Positions 13,715-25,800 of a stretch of 64,000 nucleotides of DNA are shown one piece after another. Below the pieces are notes generated by a model, which saw nothing but the letters and a program-made list of their open reading frames with translations, was not told where the DNA came from and made no database searches. Every line of letters begins with the position of its first letter. The stretch's first letter is position 1. Source of the stretch: Bimastos eiseni (lineage: Eukaryota > Annelida > Clitellata > Crassiclitellata > Lumbricidae); NCBI GenBank assembly GCA_959347315.1, contig OY365806.1:28372815-28436814 (forward strand), read 5' to 3'. Made by a program: the position numbers and the translations under genes.

Positions 13715-15530
13715 TTGCCCATTTAGGGCTTGCATTGTTGCAGGCACAGAGGAATTAATTGTCATTGCGTGCTGCATTGTACACCTCAATTTTATCCATG
13801 TGCAGCAAACAACCGAAATAATTAATTTACAGCAAAGCTTGTCAAGGGGTGACGGTTCGAAAATGTTTGAGTCAAGACGCCATTTTTTTAATCTAACTGA
13901 TTAATCTAATTTTTTTAATCTAATTGAATTATCTAACTGCAGATTGATTCGTTTTGATATTGAACATCGAAGCTTTGCAATTCCATAATAAATACAGAAT
14001 AAATATATTTACATGTATCTCTAACTGGACTCATACAGGTAAAACCACACAAAAAAGTGGAGAAAATGTCTATTTGGAACAGGCTTGTTATAAGAGTCTG
14101 TCATTACACAGCACAGTGTAAACTTCGTCAAGTGATTTTGTAACATTATACGTGAGCTAGAATTTTCAAATCTAACAAATATAATAATCGTCAACAATTG
14201 CACATTAAAATCAATAAATGTTTAGCATGACAACCATCTGCATTGTGGGGTGTGGTTATTTGCATCTTACAAGTATGTAAACAAGCACTAAGCACGCATA
14301 AACACTACTAATGCTATAAAAAAAAAGCTCACAAGGCAGATTAGCAGCAAAATTCTTTGCAGGAAGTGAGCATTCAGAACTGGAAATACATACAGACAAG
14401 AACCAGATATGTCACAGGCATTCCCGTCACACGCTGACAGAAGCAAATCCTAATTCTATCAACCTATAATCTACTGAACTATTTCGTTAAGCCTATTTTC
14501 TGAAAACACGTTAACATTAATAATACGAGACAGTTCGAACGCGGAGGGTAGGCACCGAGAACAGCCAACCAATCTAGCAATTTCGACTAATAATTATTTA
14601 ATTACCGATTATCGAAGTAGCGAATTAGTTCAGGAAGACCGCAATTTTAAAAATAACCAAATCGTCGATTATGTTACGTATTTCGGCAGGGTTTAACTCA
14701 AGAAGTCTGAGAAATTATTGTTAAACAACAGAAATTGTAGGTCAGATACAATTCGGGAGGGTGTGAACAGTAACGACCACAGACCCGTATTCAGTAGAGC
14801 GACAGTCGGTGCTTTTCTCTAGTCACGTGCATGCCCTTGCATGCAAACACGCGCATAATTAGCAAGAGCATTTCGAACGCGAAGAAATTTACATAGGCCT
14901 ACTTCATTTTGTGTATGATTACAATCGGGGAGTTATGTGACAACAATAATTATAACCCAGGAAATAAGCTTTTCGAACGCTGCATGATGAGATGTGTAAA
15001 GTAGACGTATATACTCAGTAGGCTTAGCCTACTTCACACATCTCATCCGCAGCAATCGAAATCTGCAGAAATCGAAATCGAAATCTACAGCAATTCGATT
15101 GCTGCAGACGAGATGTTTGAAGTAGACCTACTCAGTAGGCCTACTGTCATTGCAACATTCCATAATGACTATGTTTTTGAATATAACTTTCCGATTGTAA
15201 TCATTATAACGTTCCGTTTGATTGGTGTACTTAATTAATTGTAACACGGACCTCGGAATTGTAGGTTAACAGTGTCTACACGTGACCGACCAGTACACGT
15301 GCGATTGTTCCAAAAACCTTGAAATTTGTGAAAGCAAATTGTGAAATGGCTGCAGCCGTGGCTCCGTACAAATGCATTTTTTCTGCTCTTGGTAATTATA
15401 GATGCAGGCTATATAAAGACGACCAGCACGCCACAAATCGATACAAGCGATAACAAGCGCGTGGATCGAGTCTATAAACACCCGGTGTTTCTAATGATCT
15501 AAAATAACCGACAAATATTGAAAAATTGCT
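13715..15530. other. Transition zone to CpG-rich DNA, with an inverted repeat at about 14.98-15.05 kb
   Basis: CpG density rises from about 14.4 kb onward and the first TAGGCCTA palindromes appear (about 14.9 and 15.1 kb). At 14984-15048 GATGAGATGTGTAAAGTAG is followed by its near reverse complement CTACTTCACACATCTCATC, a hairpin with a loop of about 25 bases. Nearby there are repeats of CGAAATCTGCAG / CGAAATC. No coding exon was found. A promoter for the minus-strand gene to the left could lie here, but no core element is clear. Confidence 0.4.
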
Positions 15531-15730
15531 ATGATACGGCAAATGACCAAGAACGCTAATTTAAGACGTAGACCAATCTTACAAGACCGCTCAGTTAAGA
15601 CCAACACCAAGACCGGCACGCATTCGAGACCAAGACCAATGGTCCGAGACCAAGACCGATGCATTCAAGACCAATTAAGATCACAGTACGGTCTCGAGAC
15701 CAAGACCGCGGTCTCGAAACCACATCCCTG
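15531..15730. repeat. Degenerate GAGACCAAGACC repeat block
   Basis: The word AGACCAAGACC and close variants recur about six times and end in GGTCTCGAGACC / GCGGTCTCGAAACC, so the block carries short inverted copies of GGTCTCG. It looks like the end region of a non-autonomous element. No target duplication could be defined. Confidence 0.5.
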
Positions 15731-15903
15731 CATGGTCATAAAAATTATACTAATAATTAAACCTCCGCGTGAGCAAAGGCAACCCCAAAGACCTGCATGC
15801 TTGCAAACCTTAGAAGTAATAATGTAATGTAGGCCTAATTTAAGTGTTCAGCTTAATAATCGTGATCATAATTAGCTTAGGGCTGTAAATTTTTCACGGT
15901 CTA

Positions 15904-17083
15904 AAGGGACATAAAAGAAGAATATTTTATCTCGTGCGCACGAGATACAAACTCGTGCGCACGAGATACAAACTCGTGCGCACGAGATAACAACTCGTTC
16001 CCTCGACTTACTAACTCGTGCGCACGAGATAATAACTCGTTCCCTCGACTTAATAAGTCGTGCGCACGACTTATTTGACCAAGAGCAGGCCGACTTTCTG
16101 TGACGTAAGCAAACTTCTATTTCGGGGATATAATGGCGTCGCTGCAACAATTGGCAACGAGGTTGAAATGGGACAACGGCGATTTGTCGTTTTAGCGTCC
16201 CAAATTCCACAACACAACTCATACGATAAATCGCGGGGATAACTCCATCTGATATTGTCAGCATTTTAGCTCTGTCAGTCTGAACATCATTTTCATTTTC
16301 GCTTTCATATTCGCCTGCAGAGTGATATCCCCAGTCTGGCACACGCTCAGCGTACAAACGGCATCACAAATAACATTGTAGCTTTAAATGCCTTCCTTAT
16401 AGGCCAAAGCCTTTCACACCACATATTATACACCCCTATAGTAGTAGTAATCGAAATCTCCAGACCTCTAAAGCGTCACTTGAAAGCTATGCGCAGGGCA
16501 CCAGCTTATTCAGGAGCGCTGCGTCAAATCGAAAGGGTTGTCCAAATGAAATGGGTTGTCCATGGGAGATCAGAGTTCAGTTTCCAGAAGGTCAGCATGG
16601 AGGCAGAGTAGATGTTAAGGAGGGCATCGCTTTCGTCGAGGAGTGACAGATGTCAAGTAATGAGTCTGGGTAAAAGTTATTGAAAATGTGAGATTTAAGT
16701 TTAGAATGGAATGCCCGAAACACTCTATGTCTTAGACATTGTTTCGTTTATAGAACTATGTGTTTCCCCATAAATACTAAAATAGAAGTGTGTTTACGTC
16801 ACATAAAAGTCCGCCTGCTATTGGTCAAATAAGTCGTGCGCACGACTTAGTAAGTCGTGGGAACGAGTTGTTATCTCGTGCGCACGACTTATTAAGTCGA
16901 GGGAACGAGTTAATAACTCGTGCGCACGACTTAGTAAGTCGTGGGAACGAGTTGTTATCTCGTGCGCACGACTTATTAAGTCGAGGGAACGAGTTAATAA
17001 CTCGTGCGCACGACTTAGTAAGTCGTGGGAACGAGTTGTTATCTCGTGCGCACGACTTAAAATATTTTTCTTTTATGTCCCTT
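15904..17083. mobile_element. 1.18-kb TIR element whose arms are arrays of the palindrome TCGTGCGCACGA
   Basis: Both ends read AAGGGACATAAAAGAA inwards and are flanked by TA (15902-15903 and 17084-17085), as in Tc1/mariner-type insertions. Each arm then holds a regularly spaced array of the perfect palindrome TCGTGCGCACGA, separated by spacers such as GATAACAACTCGTTCCC and TCGACTTAATAAG. The left array is at about 15931-16073 and the right at about 16829-17058. Inside the arrays the arms continue to match through TTTGACCAATAGCAGGC and TGACGTAA, so each inverted repeat is about 220-300 bp. The roughly 670-bp centre has no recognised transposase. The longest frame (minus, to 16357) runs through the left array and resembles nothing I know. 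Confidence 0.8.
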
Positions 17084-17085
17084 TA

Positions 17086-17499
17086 GGGGCTCCGTAATTT
17101 GATGATAACGCGAACTTCAACGTTTTGCCGCGAATGGCTGCTAATTTTATAGATTTTTCGTGCTGCTCGTATTTCTTATGTGGTTAAAGCAAAGGTTCTA
17201 GACATTATAGTTTGTGTGCAACAACATTCGGTGGCTAGAGGAAGAAGTTCAGCTTAAGCCCGTTACGTTTCAGATGAGCTACGATCGAGCGACGATCTAT
17301 ATATATATAGGGGCCTACTATTTTTACAATGTGCCCGTTGAATTTAATAGGAGGTACAGTTTCTCTAAGTACCTAAATAGGCCTAAGCACCGTTCACAAT
17401 GTCACAAGCTCAAAACACAAAATGTCGACAGTGGAAAGGAGAAAAGGGAAAAATTGCAATCTAGTTTTTTCAGTTGTATTTTCAAAGCAGACAGCGTAG
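17086..17499. other. Non-coding gap between two transposons
   Basis: No gene seen. One plus-strand frame of 98 codons (17214-17510) has no splice context or recognisable motif and runs into the adjoining MITE. Confidence 0.4.
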
Positions 17500-17764
17500 C
17501 AGAGGCGTAACAAGGTTTTAAAAAGTAAGAGGGCATAATAAAAAAATATTGCGCGAAGCGCAAAAATGTTTTCTTGCCCTTCCACTTTTTGAATTTTGCC
17601 CTCCCAGAAATTGGAAAAAAGTGGGAGGGGCGGCACAAATTATCTTAACAAAAGTATTCTTAAAAATCCATTGTATAAACATAAAAATTAACCGATTTGG
17701 GGGGCATATGGGAGCACTGAGTACTAAAACTGGGGGGCTTCGCCCCCCGCTTGTTACACCCCTG
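17500..17764. mobile_element. hAT-type MITE, 265 bp
   Basis: The left end CAGAGGCGTAACAAGG and the right end CCGCTTGTTACACCCCTG are imperfect inverted copies starting CAG, the usual hAT terminus. The flanks CAGCGTAG (17492-17499) and CACCGCAG (17765-17772) agree at six of eight positions, consistent with a drifted 8-bp target duplication. The interior has short G-rich and C-rich stem sequences (GGGGGGCTTCGCCCCCC) and no gene. Confidence 0.8.
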
Positions 17765-17772
17765 CACCGCAG

Positions 17773-18910
17773 TAACAGCTTATAGGCCTAGTTTAAGCCT
17801 ACTGAAAGGTCTTGAAATAGTTTGCAGTCCGTTTAGACTCGATAACTGATGTCAGCGGTTCCCAACCCTTTTTGTTGTAGGCCTACCCCAAAGTAAAAAA
17901 ATATTTGTGTCCGAAGGAAAAAAACTTGTCAGAAGAATTCTTTGGTAATTAATTTAATTAGAATAGATTGTTGTAATAAGAATATTAGTTATAGATTATA
18001 TTATTATTAATGAATTTTGCTAAATTATTTTATTTATGTAATAAATTATTTTACAAAGCTGTGACGTCATTTTTGTGACAAACAAAGAATAGATATTCAA
18101 AGAATAGAATAATAGCAAGAGAATTTTTTTTAAATATTATATAGTATACCTGGGCTTATACTGCTGTTATAGCAGGCCTATAACTAAAATCTGCAAATTA
18201 TATGGCATTTCAAAACCTGTGATTATTATCTGTTTCTGCATAAAATATTTTAAATTTAAACATTTTCCTTGTGTAGACCTATACCCCTTGGCAACAGCTG
18301 GCTTATCACTAGCGGAACGCGTACCACCGGTTGATAGCCGCATATCTACTTTAATACTTTAATAATAATAATATGTTCCAGCTAATGCACAGGATAGGTT
18401 AAGCGATAACTTGCTCTAGACCAAATGTGGTCTAGGCCTACTAATGTTGGTGTCCAGTATCTATAGCTTTCGAATGAGTTTCTCTAGACGTGGCCTATAA
18501 TAAGTGTCCAATAGCGATGGACGTGGCCCGGCAACAAGTACCATTACAACATCTGGACTACATAAAACAGACAACGCTAGCAGGCATAGTCAGCACTCCT
18601 CCACTGTTTGCACTCTGACAGTGTTAGATAAGAAGGAGGGCGACGCTAATGACCTATCCGTTATCACAGTATAACACAGTGTCGTTAAACTGAAATTACT
18701 TAAGTACTAGCTATAGCAGTCTATGTATACATGTAAGTCTGAGAGAGTTTTGACGTGTAGAAGTCTACATTATTTTCCTTACAGTGTTTTATCGATTAAT
18801 AAACTAAATTAAAGCGCTATGTTAATTATAGGGCATGTATACCGCATTAGCGTAAAATGTATTTATAATTTACACAGGTCAGAGAAATCCGGCAGGTTTG
18901 GCAGCGTCCT
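17773..18910. other. Non-coding accessory DNA
   Basis: No gene recognised. The part at 17.88-18.25 kb is very AT-rich; 18.3-18.8 kb has normal CpG content and scattered TAGGCCTA-like words. Confidence 0.4.
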
Positions 18911-19290
18911 TCCTGGCCGCCTGTCAGCTCTGTCAGCTCCGGCACCGTCAATCTCTGACAGTGTCGTGTCTTCTGACCGTCAGTATACTCTTCATCTATG
19001 CTCTAGATCTATATCTGTCCGGACTTTTACTCTGTTTTTGGATCTTTCATTTCTGGTGAGTTTGCCAGGACTGGAAGCTCCGTAAGACATGGCACCGTCG
19101 CCACTGACACCGCAGATCTGTTTTGTGACATGCGGCTTTATCTGTTACTCTCGAATTGTATTCGAGGGCAACAGCTAGTCCGTCCGCATGTCAGCTCTTT
19201 CAGCTCTGGCACCGTCAATCCCTGACAAGGTCATTTCTTCTGACAGTCAGTATATTTTCCATATGCTCTAGATATCTGTCCTGCGTGACA
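18911..19290. repeat. Direct duplication of about 95 bp, spaced about 275 bp
   Basis: The segment from about 18922 (TCAGCTCTGTCAGCTCCGG, then CACCGTCAATC and CTGACAGTGTC, then CAGTATA and GCTCTAGAT) recurs from about 19190 in the same order with drift (TCAGCTCTTTCAGCTCTGG and so on). It could be one long unit repeated about 1.3 times or two copies of a dispersed repeat. Confidence 0.6.
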
Positions 19291-20210
19291 GGTGTTCCTC
19301 GAGCCAACGGTGAAGGTTTCGAGTGAATAGCTCTAAAACTGTGCAAATGCATTGCCGGACAGAGACACACCGACAGACATAATTCTCTCTTTATTTATAT
19401 AGATTTCTCTTTTCTTTTATCTTTTAACCCTGTCTTCTTTTGTAGTTTCCTGTCTTATTGCTGCCTTACATTAGGTCGTTTTGGCGATTGTATGAATGTA
19501 TGTTTAAAATCCGTGGATCTTTCTTTATTTCTGTAAATTGTTTCCACACGTCAATAAATCAAATATTTACCATTATAGATATATCGAGAAAGAGAATGGC
19601 TATCAGTATGCAAGGGTAAGTGATGCGCACGATGTCATTACGAGCAGCAATATCTGCTGATTTTGTTGAATGAATCGGTTGCATTTACTGAAATGAAGAG
19701 AGAGATCATGGAGTTCGAAGATAGTTCGGTGTTTACCTCAGGTCTACGATCAACACACAACTATCTTCAAAGTCCATGCTTGAGAAAAATGATGACCAAA
19801 TGCATCAGATTTCTCTGTAGGGCCTTAGAATCAAAATAGATGCATTTGGGTAGTCCATTCACGGCAAGCTCTCAAGCAGGTTTAGGCCTACTTTCCATTT
19901 TCGGGTAATGACTTGAAGGTGACATAGTCGTCTTTCATAAAGCGCATTTGCAATTTAATAACAAAGGGGAAGGGAGAAACTAAGCAGAAACTCTGAATCG
20001 CTGCTTCGAATAATTCCAATCTCTGGCTCATTTTAGCTGCATCTCTCGCTCTCGACCAATGCCCTCTCAGCATTTCTCATATCGCTTGTTTTCAGAGTAG
20101 TCTTACTTTCAGGTTCATGCTTTTTGAATCTTTGTCAACAACCGCTGTCATCCTCACATTAGTATTTCTTCTATCCTAATTAACTGATTGCCTGCCTTTC
20201 TCTGTATATA
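19291..20210. other. Non-coding accessory DNA
   Basis: No exon, RNA gene or transposon end recognised. The stretch at 19.37-19.47 kb is pyrimidine-rich (TTCTCTTTTCTTTTATC). Confidence 0.4.
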
Positions 20211-20540
20211 TCTAGCTGTATGTATGTATATATGTATGTATGTATTTTTGTGTGCATGTCTGTCTGACAGTCTGTGCCTATATCTCTATATATCTATGTA
20301 TACATCTCTATCTGTCTATCTGCCTCTTTGTCTGCCAGATGGTATGCATGTACGTCTGTTTATCTACCTATCTGTATGCCTGCATTTCTGTTTATCTATA
20401 TGTATTTATGTATGTATGTATGTGTGTATGTATGTATGTATATATGCATGTATTTATGTGTCCCTGTATATCTATCTACTTGTGTGTCGGTATGTATGTC
20501 TGCCTATCTCTCGGTCTGTCTACATGTTTAAGTGTCAATC
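20211..20540. repeat. TATG/TCTG tetranucleotide-derived tract
   Basis: There are interrupted runs of TATG, TGTATGTA and TCTG on the plus strand. They create long Cys/Tyr/Leu/Ser-rich frames in several phases; I treat these as repeat artefacts because every phase gives similar nonsense composition. Confidence 0.8.
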
Positions 20541-21214
20541 TATCCATCTATCATCGATGTTTATATTCTCTGTCTGTTGGACTTATATTTCTTTCTCTGT
20601 GGTTTTACTTTTCTCTGTCCGTCTATGGCATATATCTCTTGCTTGTTGTTACTCTATATCACCCTGTTCACAATCAGCCATCTAGGCCCTATAGGCTTAT
20701 GTTTTCCTGTGTCACTCTACATCGCTGCTGTCTGTTGACTCTCCAATGCAATTTTAGGCCTGTACTTAATACCCAATCTGTTTTTTATTTGCCCAGTCTA
20801 TACATGTACCTCAGAGCCTTCTATTTGCAACGTATTCTCAAGTCCCTGAGTTGCGACTTTTCACGTCTTGTACCAACGGAAATGTTTGTCTTGAGTTTCC
20901 ATCCCAGTAAAAGCAAATTATTCAAATTTTATAATTTATATAATTTGAAGTTCTGAGGGTAACACCGAACTGGCGACGAAATTCTACTGCTTGGGAGTTG
21001 AAGTGAATGGATTGCGGAGACCTTTGCCACCACCTCCTCGTGATGGTCTCTGGGCATGCAATTAAACCAGCTGGTTGATTGCATGGCAAAAAGTGGCAGC
21101 AGTAGACCTACATCGTCACGTAGGCCTACTCTTTATTTTATCAAGATATTGTGCCGTCGTATCCGCGATCGAGTGCCAAGCTGAATGGTTCTTAATTAAG
21201 TTTTCTGAAGTAAG
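20541..21214. other. Non-coding accessory DNA
   Basis: This continues in CT-rich decay from the tract to its left, then becomes ordinary sequence. No exon seen. Confidence 0.35.
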
Positions 21215-21520
21215 TCTTTGTTCCAAAGACTACGTAAAGGTGTGGACACGATAAGGACCATTAAACTAAAAACCAAAAATACATCTGTACAGATCAATTG
21301 TGATACCAACGTTGACGTAGGCCTATACGCAAGTGAAACATGGAAGGAGACGGCAAGAATATCACACAAACTGAATGTTTTCCATCAAAGATGTCTTCGA
21401 ACTATTTTGGGCATATCATGGAGGATCATAAATTTTTTTATTACAAACGAGGAAATTCTGAGGTTGGCGAAGGTCGTGAGTATGGACGAGATCGTCAGAT
21501 CGTCTATCAATTGAGGTGTG
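21215..21520 (+). mobile_element. LINE fragment, C-terminal reverse-transcriptase region
   Basis: The plus-strand translation contains LYASETWKETARISHKLNVF and then HQRCLRTILGISWR, followed by NEEILRLAKV. This is the conserved C-terminal part of an endonuclease/reverse-transcriptase type LINE. The upstream part (RLRKGVDTIRTIKLKTK) also fits. Small insertions disturb the frame after SWR. The copy is short, 5'-truncated and not functional. Confidence 0.8.
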
Positions 21521-22118
21521 TTATGCACACAACTGTAGTTTTACTCTTTTAAATCAGCTGATATGAGGCACACTTTAAAAATCGTGACTGTTTATTGATC
21601 AGTCTATCTCATTAATGTCTATGCTATACTATGGACTGGGTCTTCCGTGAGCTCTATTATATATCAGGCTGCTGAATAATGTGTACCAAAGTGTAATTGG
21701 AAATAAACATAGCCGGTCTCTAGTTCATGTTTGACATATATGTATATGATATATATATATATATATATCATGTAAGCCTGTGCTTCCCGGCATATAAACA
21801 TAAGCAGCAACTTCGTTGCGGTACCGAGTACTTAGTCAGGACATTTGTCAGATTTTTTTCTCTCTGTTGGTATTTACTTGTCTTTGACAATTATTAATGT
21901 CAGTTAGTCGTCGCCTCGTTTTCTATTTTGACACAGGAGCCTCTGGATAGCGGGCTCCATGACCCCTTTTTAGGACCTTTGTGTGACTAGTTTGTTTCAT
22001 TTCATGTAATCATGCATTTGTTATTTACTTGTATTTTAGTCACCAGATAAATTGAAATTAATTGAAGATATAAACACACGGAACCATCCTCAGTTCTATT
22101 TATAACTGTAGGGCCTAT
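21521..22118. other. Non-coding stretch with an AT microsatellite
   Basis: A (TA)n run lies at about 21746-21769. Otherwise nothing recognisable. Confidence 0.4.
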
Positions 22119-22875
22119 CCATCAGTGGGTTGTAGGACAAAACCCCTCTGACAAAACCCCTCTGACATAATCCCCTCTGACATAATTTCCCATGTTTTAT
22201 GGAGGACAGTAACCCCCCCGGACACACTCCCCCTCTTGCCCTAACTACCTCTGCAATTAGAAGCCATACCATAATAACTGACATTACTAACAAAGTCCGC
22301 ACAACATTACAAGTGACACTCAGTACGACTATTAGTGTAACTCAGATGCGTCCAGATAGGGGGGTTGTTTTTGAGTCTTAGGGTATATCCTTACTACCTG
22401 ACACTTGGAACCAGAGTGTTTGCCTCCATCAGTTAGAGAGGAATTGACGCCCCTGGTCTAACTTATATAAGAAATCGTGCCACAGATAACACACATACGC
22501 TCTGCATAGACTCATCTGACGCGACTGAAACAGCTGTGTCACAGATAGTTTATGAATTACGCAGAGTGGTGCCTTCAGTGTACATAGACCTATCATACAT
22601 TAACAACAAAAGACTATCGAACTAATTAGCTGTTTGCTATTTAACTATTGGACGACGATACCTGAGTGACCGCATCAGACTTTGAAATAACACATATGAC
22701 ACATGCTTTACTTCAGACTTTAAAGTATACACACGTTTCTAATTAACAAAAGTAAAAAAGTTAAAAAAATTTATTCTTAGGGGGAGTTTGTCCTACTTAG
22801 GGGGTGGGTTTGTCTGAGGGGAAGTTTTGTCAGATGGGGTTTGTCAAGGGGGTTTTGTCTGCGACCCCATCAGTG
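22119..22875. mobile_element. TIR element with tandem GACAAAACCCCTCT subterminal repeats
   Basis: The left end reads CATCAGTGGGTTGTAGGAC followed by three to four copies of a GACAAAACCCCTCT-like word (22136-22190). The right end is the inverted arrangement: GTTTGTC/GGGG words from about 22782 to 22868, then CGACCCCATCAGTGATG. The imperfect inverted ends and array-like subterminal repeats mark a non-autonomous DNA transposon of about 757 bp. The interior has no recognisable transposase and I could not define a target duplication. Confidence 0.65.
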
Positions 22876-25800
22876 ATGCTGCAGTCGTGTCCACCTAAGC
22901 CGAGGCCAACTGGTGCCAGTAAAGAACGAGTCAAAGTTCAATTCCTCAACATCACAATACACTGAATTGCATAGTTCAAAAGCAACAACCTCCACCATAC
23001 ATAACAACAACAACGACGACCACAAAAACAACAATAACAGGGTTGGAAGCATTCAACCATCGTTAAGCTGGTTAAGATATCTCACGGATATGACAGACAA
23101 AAGAGGTGAGTGCAGTTGGCCCTCTGCGTGAATCATCGAAATCTAGGACATTGTGCCCCGACCCAGTAGTCTACATGTGCAGACTGCTTCCTATCGACTG
23201 CGGTGGCTCGGGTCATGATGACCTCAGACTGCAGGGTAAGTCGATAACCTAGGCATATATATATATATATATATTTATATACTTTACATGACACGTATAT
23301 AATATACAAATATATACACGTGATGTTAGTAGGCCTACATGTTATGCATAAGTATATTTGCGTGAGGTGTGATGGCTTTTAGCATCAGTGATGCATAGCA
23401 TCACTGATGAGTAGATGACTTTCAAAACTGTGGGTTCCCTTTGCCCCTCCCCCCTCACGTGGAGTAAATTTGAAGTTCACGAACGACATTTGTTTGATGG
23501 CGGTGCCCTGATCTTTGAGGTATGCTTACTATTGCATTATCCAATTCATTCAAGCGGTAGCTCCATCGACTCCATTCTTGCTCTTTCTCTTCGGTTGCCT
23601 TTGATGGCAGTCGGTGAGCGGCATCCTTTTGAAGTGATCCCATTGGTCCCTCCGGATCCTTGGGTCCCTATTGTCCCTCTGTAAAACTGTCCGGTGCCGA
23701 TAAAATCAGTATAATATATAATGTGACGGAATAGGATCGATGGAGTCGTTCTTGTCCCAGTTCGAAGTCTTGGCATAACCGTTTTATATTGACAAAGTCG
23801 ACTCCTGCTGCGCTCTGGGAAAGTCGCCACAAACCAGTTGTGGAACTTCGGGCCATGTAACGATGTATACCTTATAAATGAAGAGTTGATGGAACGATTA
23901 AAGCAGCGGAACGGAACAGGAGGTAAAGCAGAAACATTCCAATCGTAATTGTACTACCGCTGACAACGACCAAGCGAGTCAGAGCGACCTCCTTCACGAC
24001 GTTCGCTGATTTTTCGTATTGTCTTCATCGAATGAAACCGCGCAGATCATGGTCCGTGATGCGTTCCAGGCAGCCATGCTGGAACTTTCTCTCAAAGTCC
24101 GAAAGCAAGAACCAGTGGTGTAACGAGGGGTGCGAAGGTGGCGAACCGCCCCAGGTGGCACTTGCCCTAGGGGCCGCATTTTCGGTTTAAAAAATTAAAA
24201 TATTGTTGTATAAATTGCATTCTTCATTCTTGTTGCTCCTATTTCAGCCTGGCACAATGCTTTTTAGACTTTTCTCGACTTAAAACTAACATATACGATA
24301 TCGAAGTAACATCGAAATGATCGAATGGCACCAGTAGTGCTTACAGAGAAGTCCTCATGCAATTTTGCGCCCTAGGCGGCCGTCTATATAAGAGCGCTCC
24401 AACTCCGTTGCATAAACAGTAAGATGAGAGAATTATGGGGTCAGGCACACACTGCACGAGGCACATAAAAAATGTTTGTCAATATATATCGACTATTCTG
24501 TCATAGGAAAATTAATAGGGAAAGAGCGGGAGATTCAACGAGGTGTAAAGAGATTGAATACCGTTGTTGGAATTGGAATTAGCCTGAAACTAGTTTAGTA
24601 ACTAATTTATGAATTTCTTTTTGAATCATAAAATTTTATTCCTCAAAACATCACCGCATTATTTCTAAAAATCGATGCCCTCAAATTTGGCGCCCTATAG
24701 GCGGCTTAATTCCTATGTCGCCTATGCCAGGAGCCGGCCTGATAGACATGGTGCAAGAGAGAATTTAGACATTATTATTATTACTAAATTTATTTCATTC
24801 GATAGGTGCGAAAGTAATGGTGAAATTAAATTAATTAGCGTCCTCTTGCTATCAATATAATACAAACTTGTAGACTACAAGATCATCTGCGCTGTTTTTT
24901 AAATTTATTATTTTCATCTAAATTTGATTTCAACTCACCGGCTCAAATGTTTACACTAACTTTAGTTATAAATAGAAAAATATTCTTTTTTTTCTTTTTG
25001 TACATTCATTAGACTAAATGTGCTGCGTTTAGTAGCGGAAGTATCTAGGAAGCAGGACTGCGCCGTGCCTACAGCTTATGTCCATATTGTTTAATATTCT
25101 AGTTTGATGAGAATGAAAGTATGAAACCGTAGGCCTACCGTATCTGTAATTTGGATGACAAGTATCAGTTACTATAGTCTATTCTAATTCCTATGCTTAC
25201 TATGCTTGATTAAATGGTAGTATTTAGGACTTCATTTTCAATATTGTAATGGAGGGAAATGATTGTTGTTGCCCTTTCTCAAACAACAATCTGGACATCA
25301 ATTCTTGGTGGTAGCGGTGATGGATTGTAGCCGTGTGTCTCCAGTCTCCTCGGTTTGCGTTTACGTTATAGTTCAACAAAATGACACCAGAGTCTCTTTC
25401 TGATTATTATTCTTATTATTTAGGTTAACTTCAAAATATATTAACATGGAACAACTTAGCTTGCTACTTCACTAACGTTCCTCATCACTCTCAGACTGTC
25501 GACCTTAACCAGACCTATCTCTATCGTCTTGGTCATCTGTCGTTTCCAGTCGCTTCCTCGAGAGCGGATTCCTCCTGCAGTCGATGACGTCCTCTGTCGT
25601 GCACCTGACGCCTTCTGAGAGTGAATCCCGACTCTCAATTTCTCCCATCTTTTATACCCTTTCTTGCATCCTCCCATTATGGTCCTTCTACCTCATGTCT
25701 ATCCTTATTTGGTTATTTCTCCCGATTGTATCCTTATTTGGTCATCTTACATCAAATCTCTCAGGCGCTCAGCCCATCGCTCTTCCTCCGGACCCGGTCT

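Noticed and set aside
15872..16357. Minus-strand frame of 161 codons in the palindrome element
   Set aside because: A third of it is the palindrome array; the rest (DWGYHSAGEYESENENDVQT) matches no family I know and has no upstream start or splice evidence. It is kept only as part of the element description.
15931..17058. CRISPR-like look of regularly spaced palindromes
   Set aside because: The window is animal DNA, the spacers are themselves repeated, and the arrays lie in the inverted arms of a TA-flanked element.
20188..20956. Cys/Tyr/Leu-rich frames up to 238 codons
   Set aside because: They follow the TATG/TCTG repeat, occur in several overlapping phases, and show no motif or splice context.
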